64,000 nt of DNA from Cytobacillus pseudoceanisediminis (GTDB lineage: Bacteria; Bacillota; Bacilli; Bacillales; Cytobacillaceae): positions 2,666,001 to 2,730,000 of the forward strand of contig NZ_CP097349.1 in assembly GCF_023516215.1 (NCBI RefSeq), in the 5' to 3' direction. Of this stretch, positions 37,701 through 45,710 are shown piece by piece (positions within the stretch are counted from its first letter, which is position 1; each line of letters opens with the position of its first letter). A program made the position numbers and the translations under genes. The notes under the pieces are model-generated. The model was not told the DNA's origin. It did not search any database and saw only the letters and a list, made by a program, of their open reading frames with translations.

Positions 37701-38235
37701 ATTTGCCTGCAAGGGATTCTTCAAAATTTTTATAGATTAACTCAAGGTCATGAAGCTTGTCCTGAAGTGCCTTGTTCGATTTTCCTGTTCCTGAGAGCTG
37801 CTGCTGCCTTTCAGCCAGTTCATCGGGTGCTACACAATAACGTTTGAATTCAGTCATCATTTGTTCAATTTGCTGAATAAAACCATTTTTATCGGCAGCC
37901 CTCTGAAAAAGCTTCAGCTCATCCTTTTTATCTTCGATGATCTTGCGGATAAGCATGCTGATGCCAACACTGTTAAGATGATATCTGCTCATGCCTCCTG
38001 TTTCCTGAAGAATTCTCCAGGCAAGGCGCGTGAAAGAATATACCTGGCTGCGTATCATTCCGCCAAGGCCGGGCGTGGTAATTAATTTATATTCTGAAAG
38101 GAACGTCATTTGTTCCGGAACTAAATAAATGATTGGATCTCCATCCGGGTTAAGCCGCAGTTCATCGCGGATTTCATTTAGGCAGTATTCCGTTTTGCCG
38201 CTTCCGGACCGGCCTATCAATAAACGTACGGTCAT
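34729..38235 (-). CDS. addB: ATP-dependent helicase/nuclease subunit AddB
   Basis: 1168 residues. The N-terminal P-loop is LLIGRSGSGKTEYCLNEI. The C-terminal nuclease has RVIDYKSSSKDL, and the cysteines of the iron-sulfur cluster are visible in FHSCPFSHFA and in CTFCAYKSVCQF. AddB forms the dual nuclease-helicase with AddA; in homologues the B subunit recognises Chi. The start is ATG 38235 behind AAGGAGG; nine further codons upstream lack a site. In B. subtilis addAB is also under ComK, and comK lies 10 kb away here, but no clear ComK box was seen upstream. Confidence 0.96.
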   Translation of the reverse strand: MTVRLLIGRSGSGKTEYCLNEIRDELRLNPDGDPIIYLVPEQMTFLSEYKLITTPGLGGMIRSQVYSFTRLAWRILQETGGMSRYHLNSVGISMLIRKIIEDKKDELKLFQRAADKNGFIQQIEQMMTEFKRYCVAPDELAERQQQLSGTGKSNKALQDKLHDLELIYKNFEESLAGKYTDSEDYFRLLAEKASHSEYLKNAEVYIDGFYSFTSQEYSIVEQLMKQCKNVTITLTLDKQFKHSATEELHLFRMAGENYQTIKEMASRNRLGIEEMVITEQKRWCSPSLRHLEAHFDSRPAEAFLGEADIHIGQAVNRRAEIEGVARKINKLVRTDGYRYRDIAVLARNGQDYHDMIETVFHDYEIPFFIDQKRTMLNHPLVELIRSTLEIINGNWRYEPIFRAVKTELIFPSKLNAGKLREQMDRLENYVLAYGIQGDKWTKKKRWIYRRIRGLEFEAVAQTDSEKRIEDELSDLREMITGPILRLHRRLKKAADGRGYCEALFLYLEELDVPVKIEKWKSAEEEKGNLVKSREHGQAWNAIMELLDQYVEMLGEEEVTLKRFASVLDAGLESLRFTLVPPAIDQVMAADLERSRLTDIKAAFVIGLNEGVIPAKFSEDGVLADDDREILNTNGMKLAPGSRTRLLDEEFIAYKAFVTPSEKLFISYPLANEEGKALMPSPYIKRLGDLFPDCRQHSFMSDPAELPETEQLEYADNLNTALSYLTSQLQLKKRSYPIYDLWWDVYNCYLNNEHWRRPALKVLSSLNYENRTLQLGADISKELYGDHIQASVSRMELFHSCPFSHFAQHGLRLRERQVYRLEAPDIGDLFHAALKFIAETVMTQKLSWTDMTREQCEILAKEAVEMLAPKLQNEILLSSNRHHYIKRKLEQIISRASYVISEHAKSSGFSPVGLELGFGPKGELPSLVFPLKNGTKMELVGRIDRVDKAQDTNGTFLRVIDYKSSSKDLNVSEVYYGIALQMLTYLDIIIAHSNSLIGTEADPAGVLYFHVHNPIVSTSKMLTLEDIEQELYKKFKMNGLLLGDENVIRLMDQTIETGDSSIISAGFKKDGTLSKRSKVASKQEFDYLRRYVRKMYRNTGNMITEGDVKIAPYKMKEKTPCTFCAYKSVCQFDESLETNDYRLFVPKPKEDMIEIIKKEVEGDENGHTA

Positions 38236-38382
38236 ATTTTTCCTCCTTAAAAAAACTCTCACTCTATCATTATTTTATCATATAAGCTGTTCAATTTTTC
38301 GAATGGGGTTCTTCAAAATTGTGGAAATGACAACTTACCTATACGAGGTTTTGTGCATAAAGTATATCGGCAGGTGATAAGG

Positions 38383-39536
38383 ATGATTTCAAAACAGATC
38401 CTGATTGCAACTTCAGTCATTTTGACAGTTACAGGAGTTTTTGTGGCCAGCAATATTTATACACTAATCCCTATTTACGGGGATATTGCTGACTCTTTTC
38501 AGGTAAATGAAAATTATATTGTTGGCGGTGGAAGCCTGTTTGCATTTTTTTATGCAGCCGGCCTGCTATTCTTTGGCCCTGCTTCCGATACCTTTGGCAG
38601 GCGCAGAATTATTATTACAGGTTTGTTTGCTTCTGCTTTGTCCACTTGTGCTGTAGGGCTTTCTCCTAATGTAGAGGCTCTCTATATAACCAGGTCGATT
38701 CAGGGGCTGACTCTTGGGAGCTTTGCTCCTGTTGCCTTCGCTTATACCTTTGATCTTTTCAGGCCGAGGGGCCGCACCCTGCTGCTTGTTTTTATCAATA
38801 CAGGATTCCTTGTCGCCGGCATTCTTGGACAGCTGATCAGTTCGACAATTACTTTTTATTTTAAATGGAACTATGCTTTTTATTTCTTTGCGTTTTGCTA
38901 TTTTATTCTTTTCCTTGTATCGTATAAAATACTTCCAGGCACTTCTCCTCCTTCCAAATCAGGGGTTTCCGTTATTTCTATTATGAAAAAACTATTAATG
39001 AAGGGAAGCCTGCTCCAAAGCTATGCTATTACCTTTACTTTGCTGTTTGCCTTTGTAGCTTTTTACGATGCAATAGGAAGGAATTTCGAGGGAACCATGG
39101 AGGAGCTGTTCACATTAAGAGCTGTGGGACTAATCGGGGCGCTGCTGTCTCTCTTTACGGGAAAATTAATTGAGCGGATTGGTGCCCATTCGACATTAAA
39201 GCTTGGTTTACTTTTAGGGATTTTCAGCATTATTAATATGTTTTTCTTCAGCAGCACTATTGCCTTAATGGCAATTTCCATTATGTTTGTGGCTTCCATA
39301 TCCCTTCTTGTTCCCACTGTTATCACACTGATTGGCATGATTGCAGGGGCTGACCGTGCAAAAGCGCTTTCTCTCTATTCTTTTTTCTATTAACCGGAGC
39401 AAGCCTTGCCCCGCCGGCAGTTATGATTCTTGAATATTATTATGTACTGTATCTGCTTCTTGCCTTTTTCCTGACGAATATCATTCTTAGCTATTACTTG
39501 TCAAAAGAATTTACTTTTGTCAGTCAGCCAGAATAA
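38383..39536 (+). CDS. MFS transporter (frameshifted)
   Basis: About 384 residues with twelve membrane spans when one T is added to the T6 run at 39381-39386. As written the frame stops at 39393 after 337 residues; the continuation reads LTGASLAPPAVMILEYYYVLYLLLAFF and ends VSQPE at 39536. The MFS loop 2-3 motif is FGPASDTFGRRRIIITG, and span 1 begins ILIATSVILTVTGVFV. It belongs to the drug-antiporter-like (DHA) group by look; the substrate is unknown. It stands alone between addB and a GNAT gene. Confidence 0.82.
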
Positions 39537-39544
39537 ATCTTATA

Positions 39545-39569
39545 AAGCGCGGAATTATTCCGCGCTTCT
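39545..39569. terminator. Bidirectional terminator, MFS/GNAT
   Basis: Perfect 10-bp stem AAGCGCGGAA (39545-39554) with TTCCGCGCTT (39558-39567) between two converging genes. Confidence 0.85.
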
Positions 39570-40109
39570 TCACTCTTTCCACTCCTTTCTCAGGAGCCCG
39601 TATAGATACATATCATGCCGTTTTCCATCGCGCTCAAGAAACTCTCTATAGCAGCCTTCTCTCTGGAATCCAAGACTTTCATAAAGAGTTTTTGCTCTAG
39701 TATTATAGGAAAATACAGAAAGCTGAAGCCTATACAGATTCAGCTCCATAAAAGCATAGCGAATCAGGCATTGCATGGCTTCCTTTCCATACCCTTTACC
39801 CCATTCGGCTTCATCTGCAATGGCAATGGTGATCCAGCTTGTTCTGTGTGGCCATAGAATGCCGTTTAGCTCCGCATATCCTATCAGTTCATTTGCTTCT
39901 TTTAACCTAAGCGAAAATCTGAAGGTGTTTTGCGGACATTCATCAAGCCATTTCTTAATTTCCATTTCCTGTTTGGGTTTTACCGGCAGAGCATCCAGGT
40001 TTCGCATGATTTTTTCGTCTGCATGCCACTGGATTATCTTTTTAATATCATCCTCAATAAACGATCCCAGAATGATCCTCTTTCCAGACAATATCGTACT
40101 GCTTATCAC
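39570..40109 (-). CDS. RimJ/RimL-type GNAT acetyltransferase
   Basis: 179 residues. Begins VISSTILSGKRIILGSFIEDD. The acetyl-CoA loop is WGKGYGKEAMQCLIRYAF, followed by NLYRLQLSVFSYNTRAKTLYESLGFQREGCYREF, the RimJ/RimL/YdaF pattern. GTG 40109 is chosen because GGAGGTG sits six bases before it; the frame continues eight codons upstream. The substrate could be a protein N-terminus, antibiotic or polyamine; nothing in the sequence decides. Confidence 0.85.
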   Translation of the reverse strand: MISSTILSGKRIILGSFIEDDIKKIIQWHADEKIMRNLDALPVKPKQEMEIKKWLDECPQNTFRFSLRLKEANELIGYAELNGILWPHRTSWITIAIADEAEWGKGYGKEAMQCLIRYAFMELNLYRLQLSVFSYNTRAKTLYESLGFQREGCYREFLERDGKRHDMYLYGLLRKEWKE

Positions 40110-40163
40110 TTTCTTCACCTCCGGAAAAATCAATTCTGCAGGATGGGATCCGCTTATTGGATA

Positions 40164-40192
40164 AATAAAGAGCCCCGAAGGAACTCTTTATT
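40164..40192 (-). terminator. Terminator of the SDR-thiolase unit
   Basis: AATAAAGAG (40164-40172) pairs with CTCTTTATT (40184-40192). The thiolase stop codon is inside the right arm, and the tail is only moderately T-rich. Confidence 0.55.
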
Positions 40193-41366
40193 CGTACGTT
40201 TCCACAAATATTGTGGCTCCCATCCCGCCTCCGACACATAGAGAAGCTATTCCTTTATGGCCGCCTCTTCTCTTTAATTCATGAACGAGACCCACAACAA
40301 GGCGCGCACCGGTACATCCAATAGGGTGTCCCAGACTGATTCCGCTTCCATTTACATTTACTTTGTCCCGGTTTAAGCCTAACTCTTTCTCAACCGCCAA
40401 ATATTGGGCTGCAAAAGCCTCATTTATCTCAATCAAGTCTGCATCATCAAGCGACCAGCTTACATTAGCAAGACCTTTTTGTACTGCCGGCACAGGCCCT
40501 ATTCCCATTACTTTTGGATCTACTCCTGCCACGGAGAAGCCAGCAATCTTTGCCAGAGGCTTCAGTCCCTTGTCCAGAGCCAGATCTTCCGGCATCAGGA
40601 CAAGTGCTGCTCCGCCGTCATTCAGGCTTGATGCATTTCCTGCTGTAACAGAGCCACCCTTTCTGAAGACAGGGCTCAAGCTTCGCAGCTTTTCGGCTGT
40701 TAAATCTGCCCGCGGGTTTTCATCTTTTGTAACGGTTACTTCTCCTTTCCTGCTTTTCACAGTAATTGGAACGATCTGCGAATCAAAGTAACCGTTTTCA
40801 ATTGCATGCAAGGCTCTCCTGTGGCTGAGCAAGGCTGCTTCATCTTGTTCTTCTCTTGTAATGGCATGCATTTCTGCCAGGTTTTCTGCCGTTTCCCCCA
40901 TCATAATATGATGGATTGGATCTTCGAGAATTTCCCATACGGTATCGGTTACCTGCCCATGCTGCATGCGGGCGCCCCAGCGATGCTGTTTTAATACATA
41001 AGGGCTGGAGCTCATGGCTTCAACTCCTCCAGCAATCACGATATCTGACATCCCTGACTGAATCTGCAGTGCTGCAGACATAATTGCCTGCATACCGGAT
41101 GCACACTGCCTCTGGACTGTGAACCCTGTTGTTGTATCGTCAAAGCCTGCAAGCAAAGCTGCTGTTCTTGCTGTATTCGGTTCATCTGTACGCTGAATGC
41201 AGTGTCCCAATATCACTTCATCCACCTCATTGCTCTGCAGGCCGCTTCTCCCGGCAGCTTCTTTTAATACAGGCACAATCAAATCCGTCGGCAGCAGATC
41301 CTTAAACGCTCCTCCAAACGTGCCAACCGGTGTTCTGACTGCTGATGTTATGACAACATTTCTCAT
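40188..41366 (-). CDS. Acetyl-CoA C-acetyltransferase (thiolase)
   Basis: 392 residues, normal thiolase length. The acyl-carrying Cys is in QRQCASGMQA (about residue 88), the catalytic His in GHPIGCTGARL, and the second Cys in LCVGGGMGA. N-terminal VVITSAVRTPVGTFGG is typical. It condenses two acetyl-CoA to acetoacetyl-CoA or runs in reverse. ATG 41366 has GAGGTGG upstream. It lies 54 bases after a reductase gene, so the pair could serve acetoacetyl-CoA/3-hydroxybutyryl-CoA metabolism. No PHA synthase is in the window. Confidence 0.9.
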   Translation of the reverse strand: MRNVVITSAVRTPVGTFGGAFKDLLPTDLIVPVLKEAAGRSGLQSNEVDEVILGHCIQRTDEPNTARTAALLAGFDDTTTGFTVQRQCASGMQAIMSAALQIQSGMSDIVIAGGVEAMSSSPYVLKQHRWGARMQHGQVTDTVWEILEDPIHHIMMGETAENLAEMHAITREEQDEAALLSHRRALHAIENGYFDSQIVPITVKSRKGEVTVTKDENPRADLTAEKLRSLSPVFRKGGSVTAGNASSLNDGGAALVLMPEDLALDKGLKPLAKIAGFSVAGVDPKVMGIGPVPAVQKGLANVSWSLDDADLIEINEAFAAQYLAVEKELGLNRDKVNVNGSGISLGHPIGCTGARLVVGLVHELKRRGGHKGIASLCVGGGMGATIFVETYE

Positions 41367-41420
41367 CTTTTCCACCTCATTAATCTTCTGATTATCGAGC
41401 ACAGGCTCGAAGTCAGTTCA

Positions 41421-42161
41421 TTACATCATGATGCCGCCATCTACATGAAGGACCGTGCCATTCACATAATCCGACTCATCGGAAGCCAGAAACAGGTATG
41501 CATTCGCAATATCTTCCGGTTTTCCAAGTCTGCCCAGGGGAACCATGCCCTGCATTTGGCCAATAACCTTTTCCGGTACTTTTGCTGTCATACCGGTTGA
41601 GATGAATCCTGGGGCAACGGCATTTACGTTGATTCCTTTTCTGCCGAGTTCTTTTGCCCATGTTTTGGTCATCCCCAATACACCCGCTTTGGCTGCCGCA
41701 TAGTTTGTCTGTCCGACATTCCCATAGACTCCCGATACAGAGGACGTATTGATTATTTTTCCGCTTCCCTGTTCCAGCATGAATGGAAGGACTGCTTGTG
41801 TACAATGAAAGACACCTGTCAGATTCACGTCCATAACCGCCTGAAAATCATCTGCAGCAAGCTTTGCCAGCATCCCGTCCCTCGTAATTCCTGCATTATT
41901 GATCAGGATGTCAATTTTTCCAAATGCCGCTTTTACAGCTTCCGCCATACTGTCTATGCTTTGCCTGTCCGAGACATTAACCTGAAAAAACTCAACCTGA
42001 AGACCTTTTTCCTTCAGCTCTTGTGCCCTGGTAATTCCCATGTCTGCATCATAATCAGCCATAGCTACCACCGCTCCTTCACCTGCAAACTTTTCGGCAG
42101 CAGCCAGACCAATTCCATTCGCCGCACCTGTAATAATGGCGACTTTATCCTTCAGCCTCAT
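41421..42161 (-). CDS. SDR 3-oxoacyl/acetoacetyl-CoA reductase (FabG/PhaB-like)
   Basis: 246 residues. NADP-binding TGAANGIGLAAAE, NNAGITRDGMLAKL, catalytic NTSSVSGVYGNVGQTNYAAAKAG (Ser, Tyr, Lys) and C-terminal VNGTVLHVDGGIMM. This is the FabG/PhaB class that reduces 3-ketoacyl thioesters. ATG 42161 has GGAGGTG upstream; 39 codons of open frame before it lack a site. It is followed by the thiolase gene on the same strand, which suggests acetoacetyl-CoA as substrate; this is an inference from context. Confidence 0.86.
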   Translation of the reverse strand: MRLKDKVAIITGAANGIGLAAAEKFAGEGAVVAMADYDADMGITRAQELKEKGLQVEFFQVNVSDRQSIDSMAEAVKAAFGKIDILINNAGITRDGMLAKLAADDFQAVMDVNLTGVFHCTQAVLPFMLEQGSGKIINTSSVSGVYGNVGQTNYAAAKAGVLGMTKTWAKELGRKGINVNAVAPGFISTGMTAKVPEKVIGQMQGMVPLGRLGKPEDIANAYLFLASDESDYVNGTVLHVDGGIMM

Positions 42162-42412
42162 CAATTGCACCTCCGTGATATATTTAAATATTCCGACATT
42201 GGATTCTGGAACAGATCCTTTGCGTTTACTCAGGCTATTATTCGACAAAGCCTGCAGTTTCTCCTTTGTCCCCTGCAATATAATCTCATGGTTAAAAAGC
42301 TTTCCCGGTCTTCCAGGGAACTGATGGTAATTTTTTGAATCGGTTTAGCCGCTGTAAAAAAAGGCTAAGAAATATAAAACAAAAGACAGCAAAATTGAAA
42401 GGAGCATTTATC

Positions 42413-42739
42413 ATGAAAGTTGTTTATGGCTTGATGGCTCAAAACGGAGATGCCCAGGAGCTGTTATGGGATTTGGGATTTTGGGAAAGTGAAGAAACGG
42501 CAAAGGAATATTTAAATGCCGAAATGGCCAATACACGCGGAGTTACCGTAGAACCCATTACAATTAATGACGCTATCCCAATTCCCCCAGAAGAAATGGA
42601 AGAAGAAAAAATGGTTGCCTGCTCCCTTTGCGGAATTGAATACAATCGTGAAGATGTCAATATGACTGATTATGATGAAGACGTATGTGTAAACTGTGAA
42701 CCTGAATATAGGAATAATCCTAATTTGCATGTTATCTGA
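42413..42739 (+). CDS. Small zinc-ribbon protein, unknown function
   Basis: 108 residues. The N-terminal 60 residues look like a small alpha/beta domain (MKVVYGLMAQNGDAQELLWD). The acidic linker PPEEMEEEKM leads to a C-terminal zinc ribbon with CSLCGIEYNRED and CVNCEPEYRNN, two CxxC pairs 19 residues apart. ATG 42413 follows AAAGGAGC. It is monocistronic and divergent from the reductase gene. I do not recognise the family. The ribbon could bind nucleic acid or a protein partner. Confidence 0.7.
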   Translation: MKVVYGLMAQNGDAQELLWDLGFWESEETAKEYLNAEMANTRGVTVEPITINDAIPIPPEEMEEEKMVACSLCGIEYNREDVNMTDYDEDVCVNCEPEYRNNPNLHVI

Positions 42740-42755
42740 GATGTCTTGCCTGCAA

Positions 42756-42826
42756 ATTAGAAAAGCGCAAGAGCCTTGCCCACCCCCGACACCTCGAGGG
42801 GAGGCGCTGCGAAAGCTAGACAGTAA
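42756..42826 (+). repeat. Intergenic repeat family B, short copy
   Basis: TTAGAAAAGCGCAAGAGCCTTG at the left, CGAAAGCTAGACAGT at the right, with a CCTCGAGGGGAGGCGC core. Lies between the zinc-ribbon gene and a terminator. Confidence 0.68.
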
Positions 42827-42830
42827 AATA

Positions 42831-42870
42831 AAAGGGACTCGAATAATTAGTATTATCGAGTCCCTTTTTT
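42831..42870. terminator. Bidirectional terminator, zinc-ribbon gene/sipV
   Basis: AAAGGGACTCGA with TCGAGTCCCTTT (42831-42867) plus an inner ATAAT/ATTAT stem; T6 on the right and A-rich on the left. Confidence 0.85.
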
Positions 42871-42886
42871 CACAAGATAAGTTAGT

Positions 42887-43441
42887 TTAGAATGACGCAT
42901 CCATTTCATCAAGCGGCCAATAGCGCAGGTTTACTTTTCCTACAACCTGGCCGGCTGAAATAAATCCAAAATGTCTGCTGTCCCAGCTTCCGAGGCGATT
43001 ATCTCCCATAACAAATAGTTTTCCCTCTGGAACCGTTTCAGTGCCCGTCATCTCCAGGAGTGTAAAATCACCTGTCAGTTTGCCGCCCAATGTTTCTTTC
43101 CGGTATTTCTCCAAGTATGGCTCATCCACTTTTTTACTATTTATAAATAGTTCATCATTGCGGTATTCGATTTCATCCCCTGGCATCCCTATAATTCTTT
43201 TTACAAAATCCTCTTCATCATTATGATGAAAAACAATTACGTCAAAGCGCTCTAAGTCGCTGACCTGGTAACCGATTTTATTCACAATCAGTTTATTTCC
43301 ATCCTGAAGAGTGGGCATCATGGATTCACCTTCCACAACATAATTGGAGAAGAAAAAAGTCCGTATAAAAGCAAAGATAATGATGCCAATTGCAAAAGCC
43401 TTCAGCCATTCCGCTCCTTCTTTTCTCAATCCTTCCTTCAC
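42887..43441 (-). CDS. sipV: Type I signal peptidase (SipV-like)
   Basis: 184 residues. A single N-terminal membrane span (AFAIGIIIFAFIRTFFF) precedes the catalytic serine in VVEGESMMPTLQDG and the catalytic lysine in DFVKRIIGMPGDEIEY. GDNRLGSWDSRHFGF is the conserved box E. It removes signal peptides from exported proteins on the outer membrane face, which here include the amylase. GTG 43441 follows GGGGGAGATG. Its position next to yhjE matches sipV rather than the other sip genes of B. subtilis. Confidence 0.92.
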   Translation of the reverse strand: MKEGLRKEGAEWLKAFAIGIIIFAFIRTFFFSNYVVEGESMMPTLQDGNKLIVNKIGYQVSDLERFDVIVFHHNDEEDFVKRIIGMPGDEIEYRNDELFINSKKVDEPYLEKYRKETLGGKLTGDFTLLEMTGTETVPEGKLFVMGDNRLGSWDSRHFGFISAGQVVGKVNLRYWPLDEMDASF

Positions 43442-43468
43442 ATTTCATCTCCCCCAATGCTTATGCAT

Positions 43469-44092
43469 TCATTGCTTTTTATTCCCGCGATCTTTTTCTA
43501 CGCTCATATTCATCTTTATTTCAATGATTTTGCCGACATACCAAAGAATGAAAATGACCAATGCAACAATGGCTGTCCGAATTGGCTGTGTTACTAATGA
43601 TTTGATATCATATCCGACAAAGCTTATTGTAAAAATCATCACTATTTTGCCACTCAGGACTGCCAGCATATATTGAGCCATGCTGATATTCGAAAGCCCT
43701 GCGACAATATTTACGACTGCCGAAGGAGTAAACGGAAAACAGAGCAGGATGAACAATGGTCCAAACCCATGCTTTTCCACCCATTTCATAAGCCTCTGTA
43801 CCTGCTTATGCTTCTTCAAAAAACGGAGTATTCGTTTCTGGCCATATTTCCTGACCAGCAGGAAAACGAGCAGCGCTCCTGCGACCGCGCCGAGCCAGGA
43901 GTATAAGAAACCCAGCCAGAGACCAAATGCACTCGCATTTGCCATAACAAACAAAACCAGGGGCAGAAAAGGCAAAAATGCTTCTAGCATTGGAAGCAGA
44001 ATACCGGGGAGCGGTCCAAATGAACGATATTCCCGAATTAAATCCATTATATTATCCAATGTTAACCAATCTTTGAACAGTTCAAAATCCAT
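43469..44092 (-). CDS. yhjE: TVP38/TMEM64 family membrane protein (YhjE-like)
   Basis: 207 residues with about five membrane spans. The family core is seen in FGPLPGILLPMLEAFLPFLPL, SWLGAVAGALLVFLLVRKYG, and the re-entrant CFPFTPSAVVNIVAGLSN. DedA/TVP38 proteins act in membrane lipid and envelope homeostasis; some flip phospholipid carriers. It is just upstream of sipV on the same strand (28 bases), as in B. subtilis. RBS AAGGAGAT precedes ATG 44092. Confidence 0.88.
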   Translation of the reverse strand: MDFELFKDWLTLDNIMDLIREYRSFGPLPGILLPMLEAFLPFLPLVLFVMANASAFGLWLGFLYSWLGAVAGALLVFLLVRKYGQKRILRFLKKHKQVQRLMKWVEKHGFGPLFILLCFPFTPSAVVNIVAGLSNISMAQYMLAVLSGKIVMIFTISFVGYDIKSLVTQPIRTAIVALVIFILWYVGKIIEIKMNMSVEKDRGNKKQ

Positions 44093-44223
44093 TTAATATC
44101 TCCTTGTCCAATATGCAGCAAAGTCCTATTCGTTCGATTATCATTAAAGGGAAGTTTCCCCTAGTTTTACCACTTACCCTTTTATTGTACACCTAATCCG
44201 CCAAAAACTGTGTTTCTACCTTT

Positions 44224-45135
44224 TTATTTCGAAAGAAACTCATGGATAGCCGCTTTGTTTGCCTCTTTATCAATGCCTAAAACAGCAGCACCATTAATTC
44301 TCTGGTTTTCAAATGTTCCATCAACAGGAACACGAAGAGTCTCTACATTCCTGTTATCCTTAGATAAGAAATCTTTCCCGATATAAAGAATATCTCCCGT
44401 ATCCATATTAGTATTTACAAATGGAGTTACTACCCCGATTAGTTTCGGAAGCTTTGTAATGGTCTGAAGGCTTGTAAACTGGCTTGCTACTTCTTTCATT
44501 ACCTTCTGCTGGCGTTCTACTCTTCCAAAATCCCCTACGGCATCCTGCCTAAACCTGACATACCCAAGGAGATGCTCTCCATCAAGGCGCTGCAGACCCG
44601 GTTCCAGAGTAACACCGATATTGGCAGACATTCTTTTTTCTACATCAATTTCTACCCCTCTTGGAAAAGCTTCATCAATTAAATGAACAAAGCCTTCGAA
44701 ATCAACAATTGAGTAATATTTAATATCTATATCAAAGTTTTCCTTAATCGTTTGCCTTAATAACTCAGGACCACCATAAGCAAGAGCTGAATTTATTCTG
44801 TTTTGCCCATGGCCCGGTATGTCCACGTACATATCTCTCATAAAAGAAATAAGTTTATATGTTCCCTTTTCAGGATGATATTGGGCAACCATGATGGTAT
44901 CTGCCCTTGATTTCTCTTTTCCCCTTGCGTCACTTCCAAGGATCAGAATATTCGTTCCTCCATATTTATCTTTTTCACCGTTAAATTCAAACTCTTCTGT
45001 CTGTATATTTGCCTCTCCCTCTGTCTGGGAAACACCTTGCTTGAACTGAAAATACGAATAGCCAAGGGTTCCTGCAATCAAGAGAAACAGAATCAGGAGG
45101 ACGGACTTCCATTTTTTTCTTTTTCTTCTTTTCAT
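44224..45135 (-). CDS. LytR-CpsA-Psr (LCP) family ligase
   Basis: 303 residues. Short basic cytoplasmic start, one membrane span (VLLILFLLIAGTLGYSYF), then the LCP domain: NILILGSDARGKEKSRADTIMV (phosphate-binding Asp/Arg), SFMRDMYVDIPGHGQNRINSALAYGG and RFRQDAVGDFGRVERQQKVM. LCP enzymes attach teichoic acids or capsule to peptidoglycan. The start is doubtful: ATG 45135 has no clear ribosome site, while GAAAGGAC lies before an out-of-frame ATG at 45151. An extra base in the A-rich stretch 45112-45130 could explain this. Confidence 0.88.
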   Translation of the reverse strand: MKRRKRKKWKSVLLILFLLIAGTLGYSYFQFKQGVSQTEGEANIQTEEFEFNGEKDKYGGTNILILGSDARGKEKSRADTIMVAQYHPEKGTYKLISFMRDMYVDIPGHGQNRINSALAYGGPELLRQTIKENFDIDIKYYSIVDFEGFVHLIDEAFPRGVEIDVEKRMSANIGVTLEPGLQRLDGEHLLGYVRFRQDAVGDFGRVERQQKVMKEVASQFTSLQTITKLPKLIGVVTPFVNTNMDTGDILYIGKDFLSKDNRNVETLRVPVDGTFENQRINGAAVLGIDKEANKAAIHEFLSK

Positions 45136-45387
45136 GTCTATCTGATCTCATAAGAATAAGTCCTTTCTTTGCAGTTAAATTATCATTCTGCCGCGGGTAT
45201 GAAAATACCTTCACCTATATTCGACTTCGGTTTCCATAAAAAAGTTTCGATATCACTGCTGGTATATCCTGTATACCCTTATACTTTGCAGATGAATGGG
45301 TTTCGTTGCAACTTATTTTAAATAGTTTCTTTACCCTATATGAAAACTGATTTCATTGATATATCGGCGATTTTGATGTTACTTTAC
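45136..45387. other. Gene-free stretch upstream of the LCP gene
   Basis: About 250 AT-rich bases with no credible reading frame. It should hold the LCP gene promoter, but no -35/-10 pair is convincing. Confidence 0.5.
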
Positions 45388-45648
45388 AGCTCTATTAGAA
45401 AAAGCTCCTTGCCCACCCCCGAAAAGCACAAGTCGAGCCTCACAGAAAGGCGTCCTTTGCCTTTTGGGAGGATTGCCCGAAATGTAGAGGCGACTGCCCA
45501 GGGACGACAGGCATAAGACGGTTCCTGTAAGAAGGCGTCCTTCCTTCTGGAAGGAAACGGCTTATGACCCCGAGTCCCTAGGAGCCGAAACAAGACAAGC
45601 TTGTGACCTCGAGGGGGTAGGCTGCTTGCGCTAGACAGCTCTCGAAGT
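45388..45648 (+). repeat. Intergenic repeat family B, long copy
   Basis: Starts TATTAGAAAAAGCTCCTTGCC and ends GGCTGCTTGCGCTAGACAG. The centre holds a decayed version of the hairpin seen at 20480 (CATAAGACGGTTCCTGTAAG against CTTCTGGAAGGAAACGG) and an inner stem around GCGTCCTTTGCCTTTTGG. The right part shares GACCTCGAGGGGGTAGGC and flanking sequence with the 20.5-kb copy. Reading frames inside are not genes. Confidence 0.78.
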
Positions 45649-45674
45649 ACAAAGGTATAAATTTTGATATTATC

Positions 45675-45707
45675 AAAAAACCGCAAACCCAAAGGCCTGC
45701 GGTAACT
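45675..45707 (-). terminator. Rho-independent terminator of the S9 peptidase gene
   Basis: ACCGCA (45680-45685) pairs with TGCGGT (45698-45703); A6 at 45675-45680 provides the T-run on the minus strand. Confidence 0.72.
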
Positions 45708-45710
45708 TTT

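Noticed and set aside
40188-42161. A polyhydroxybutyrate synthesis operon
   Set aside because: No PHA synthase, PhaR or phasin gene is present in the window.
45384-45692. 102-codon open frame on the minus strand
   Set aside because: It lies wholly in a family B repeat copy, has no ribosome site and low-complexity coding.
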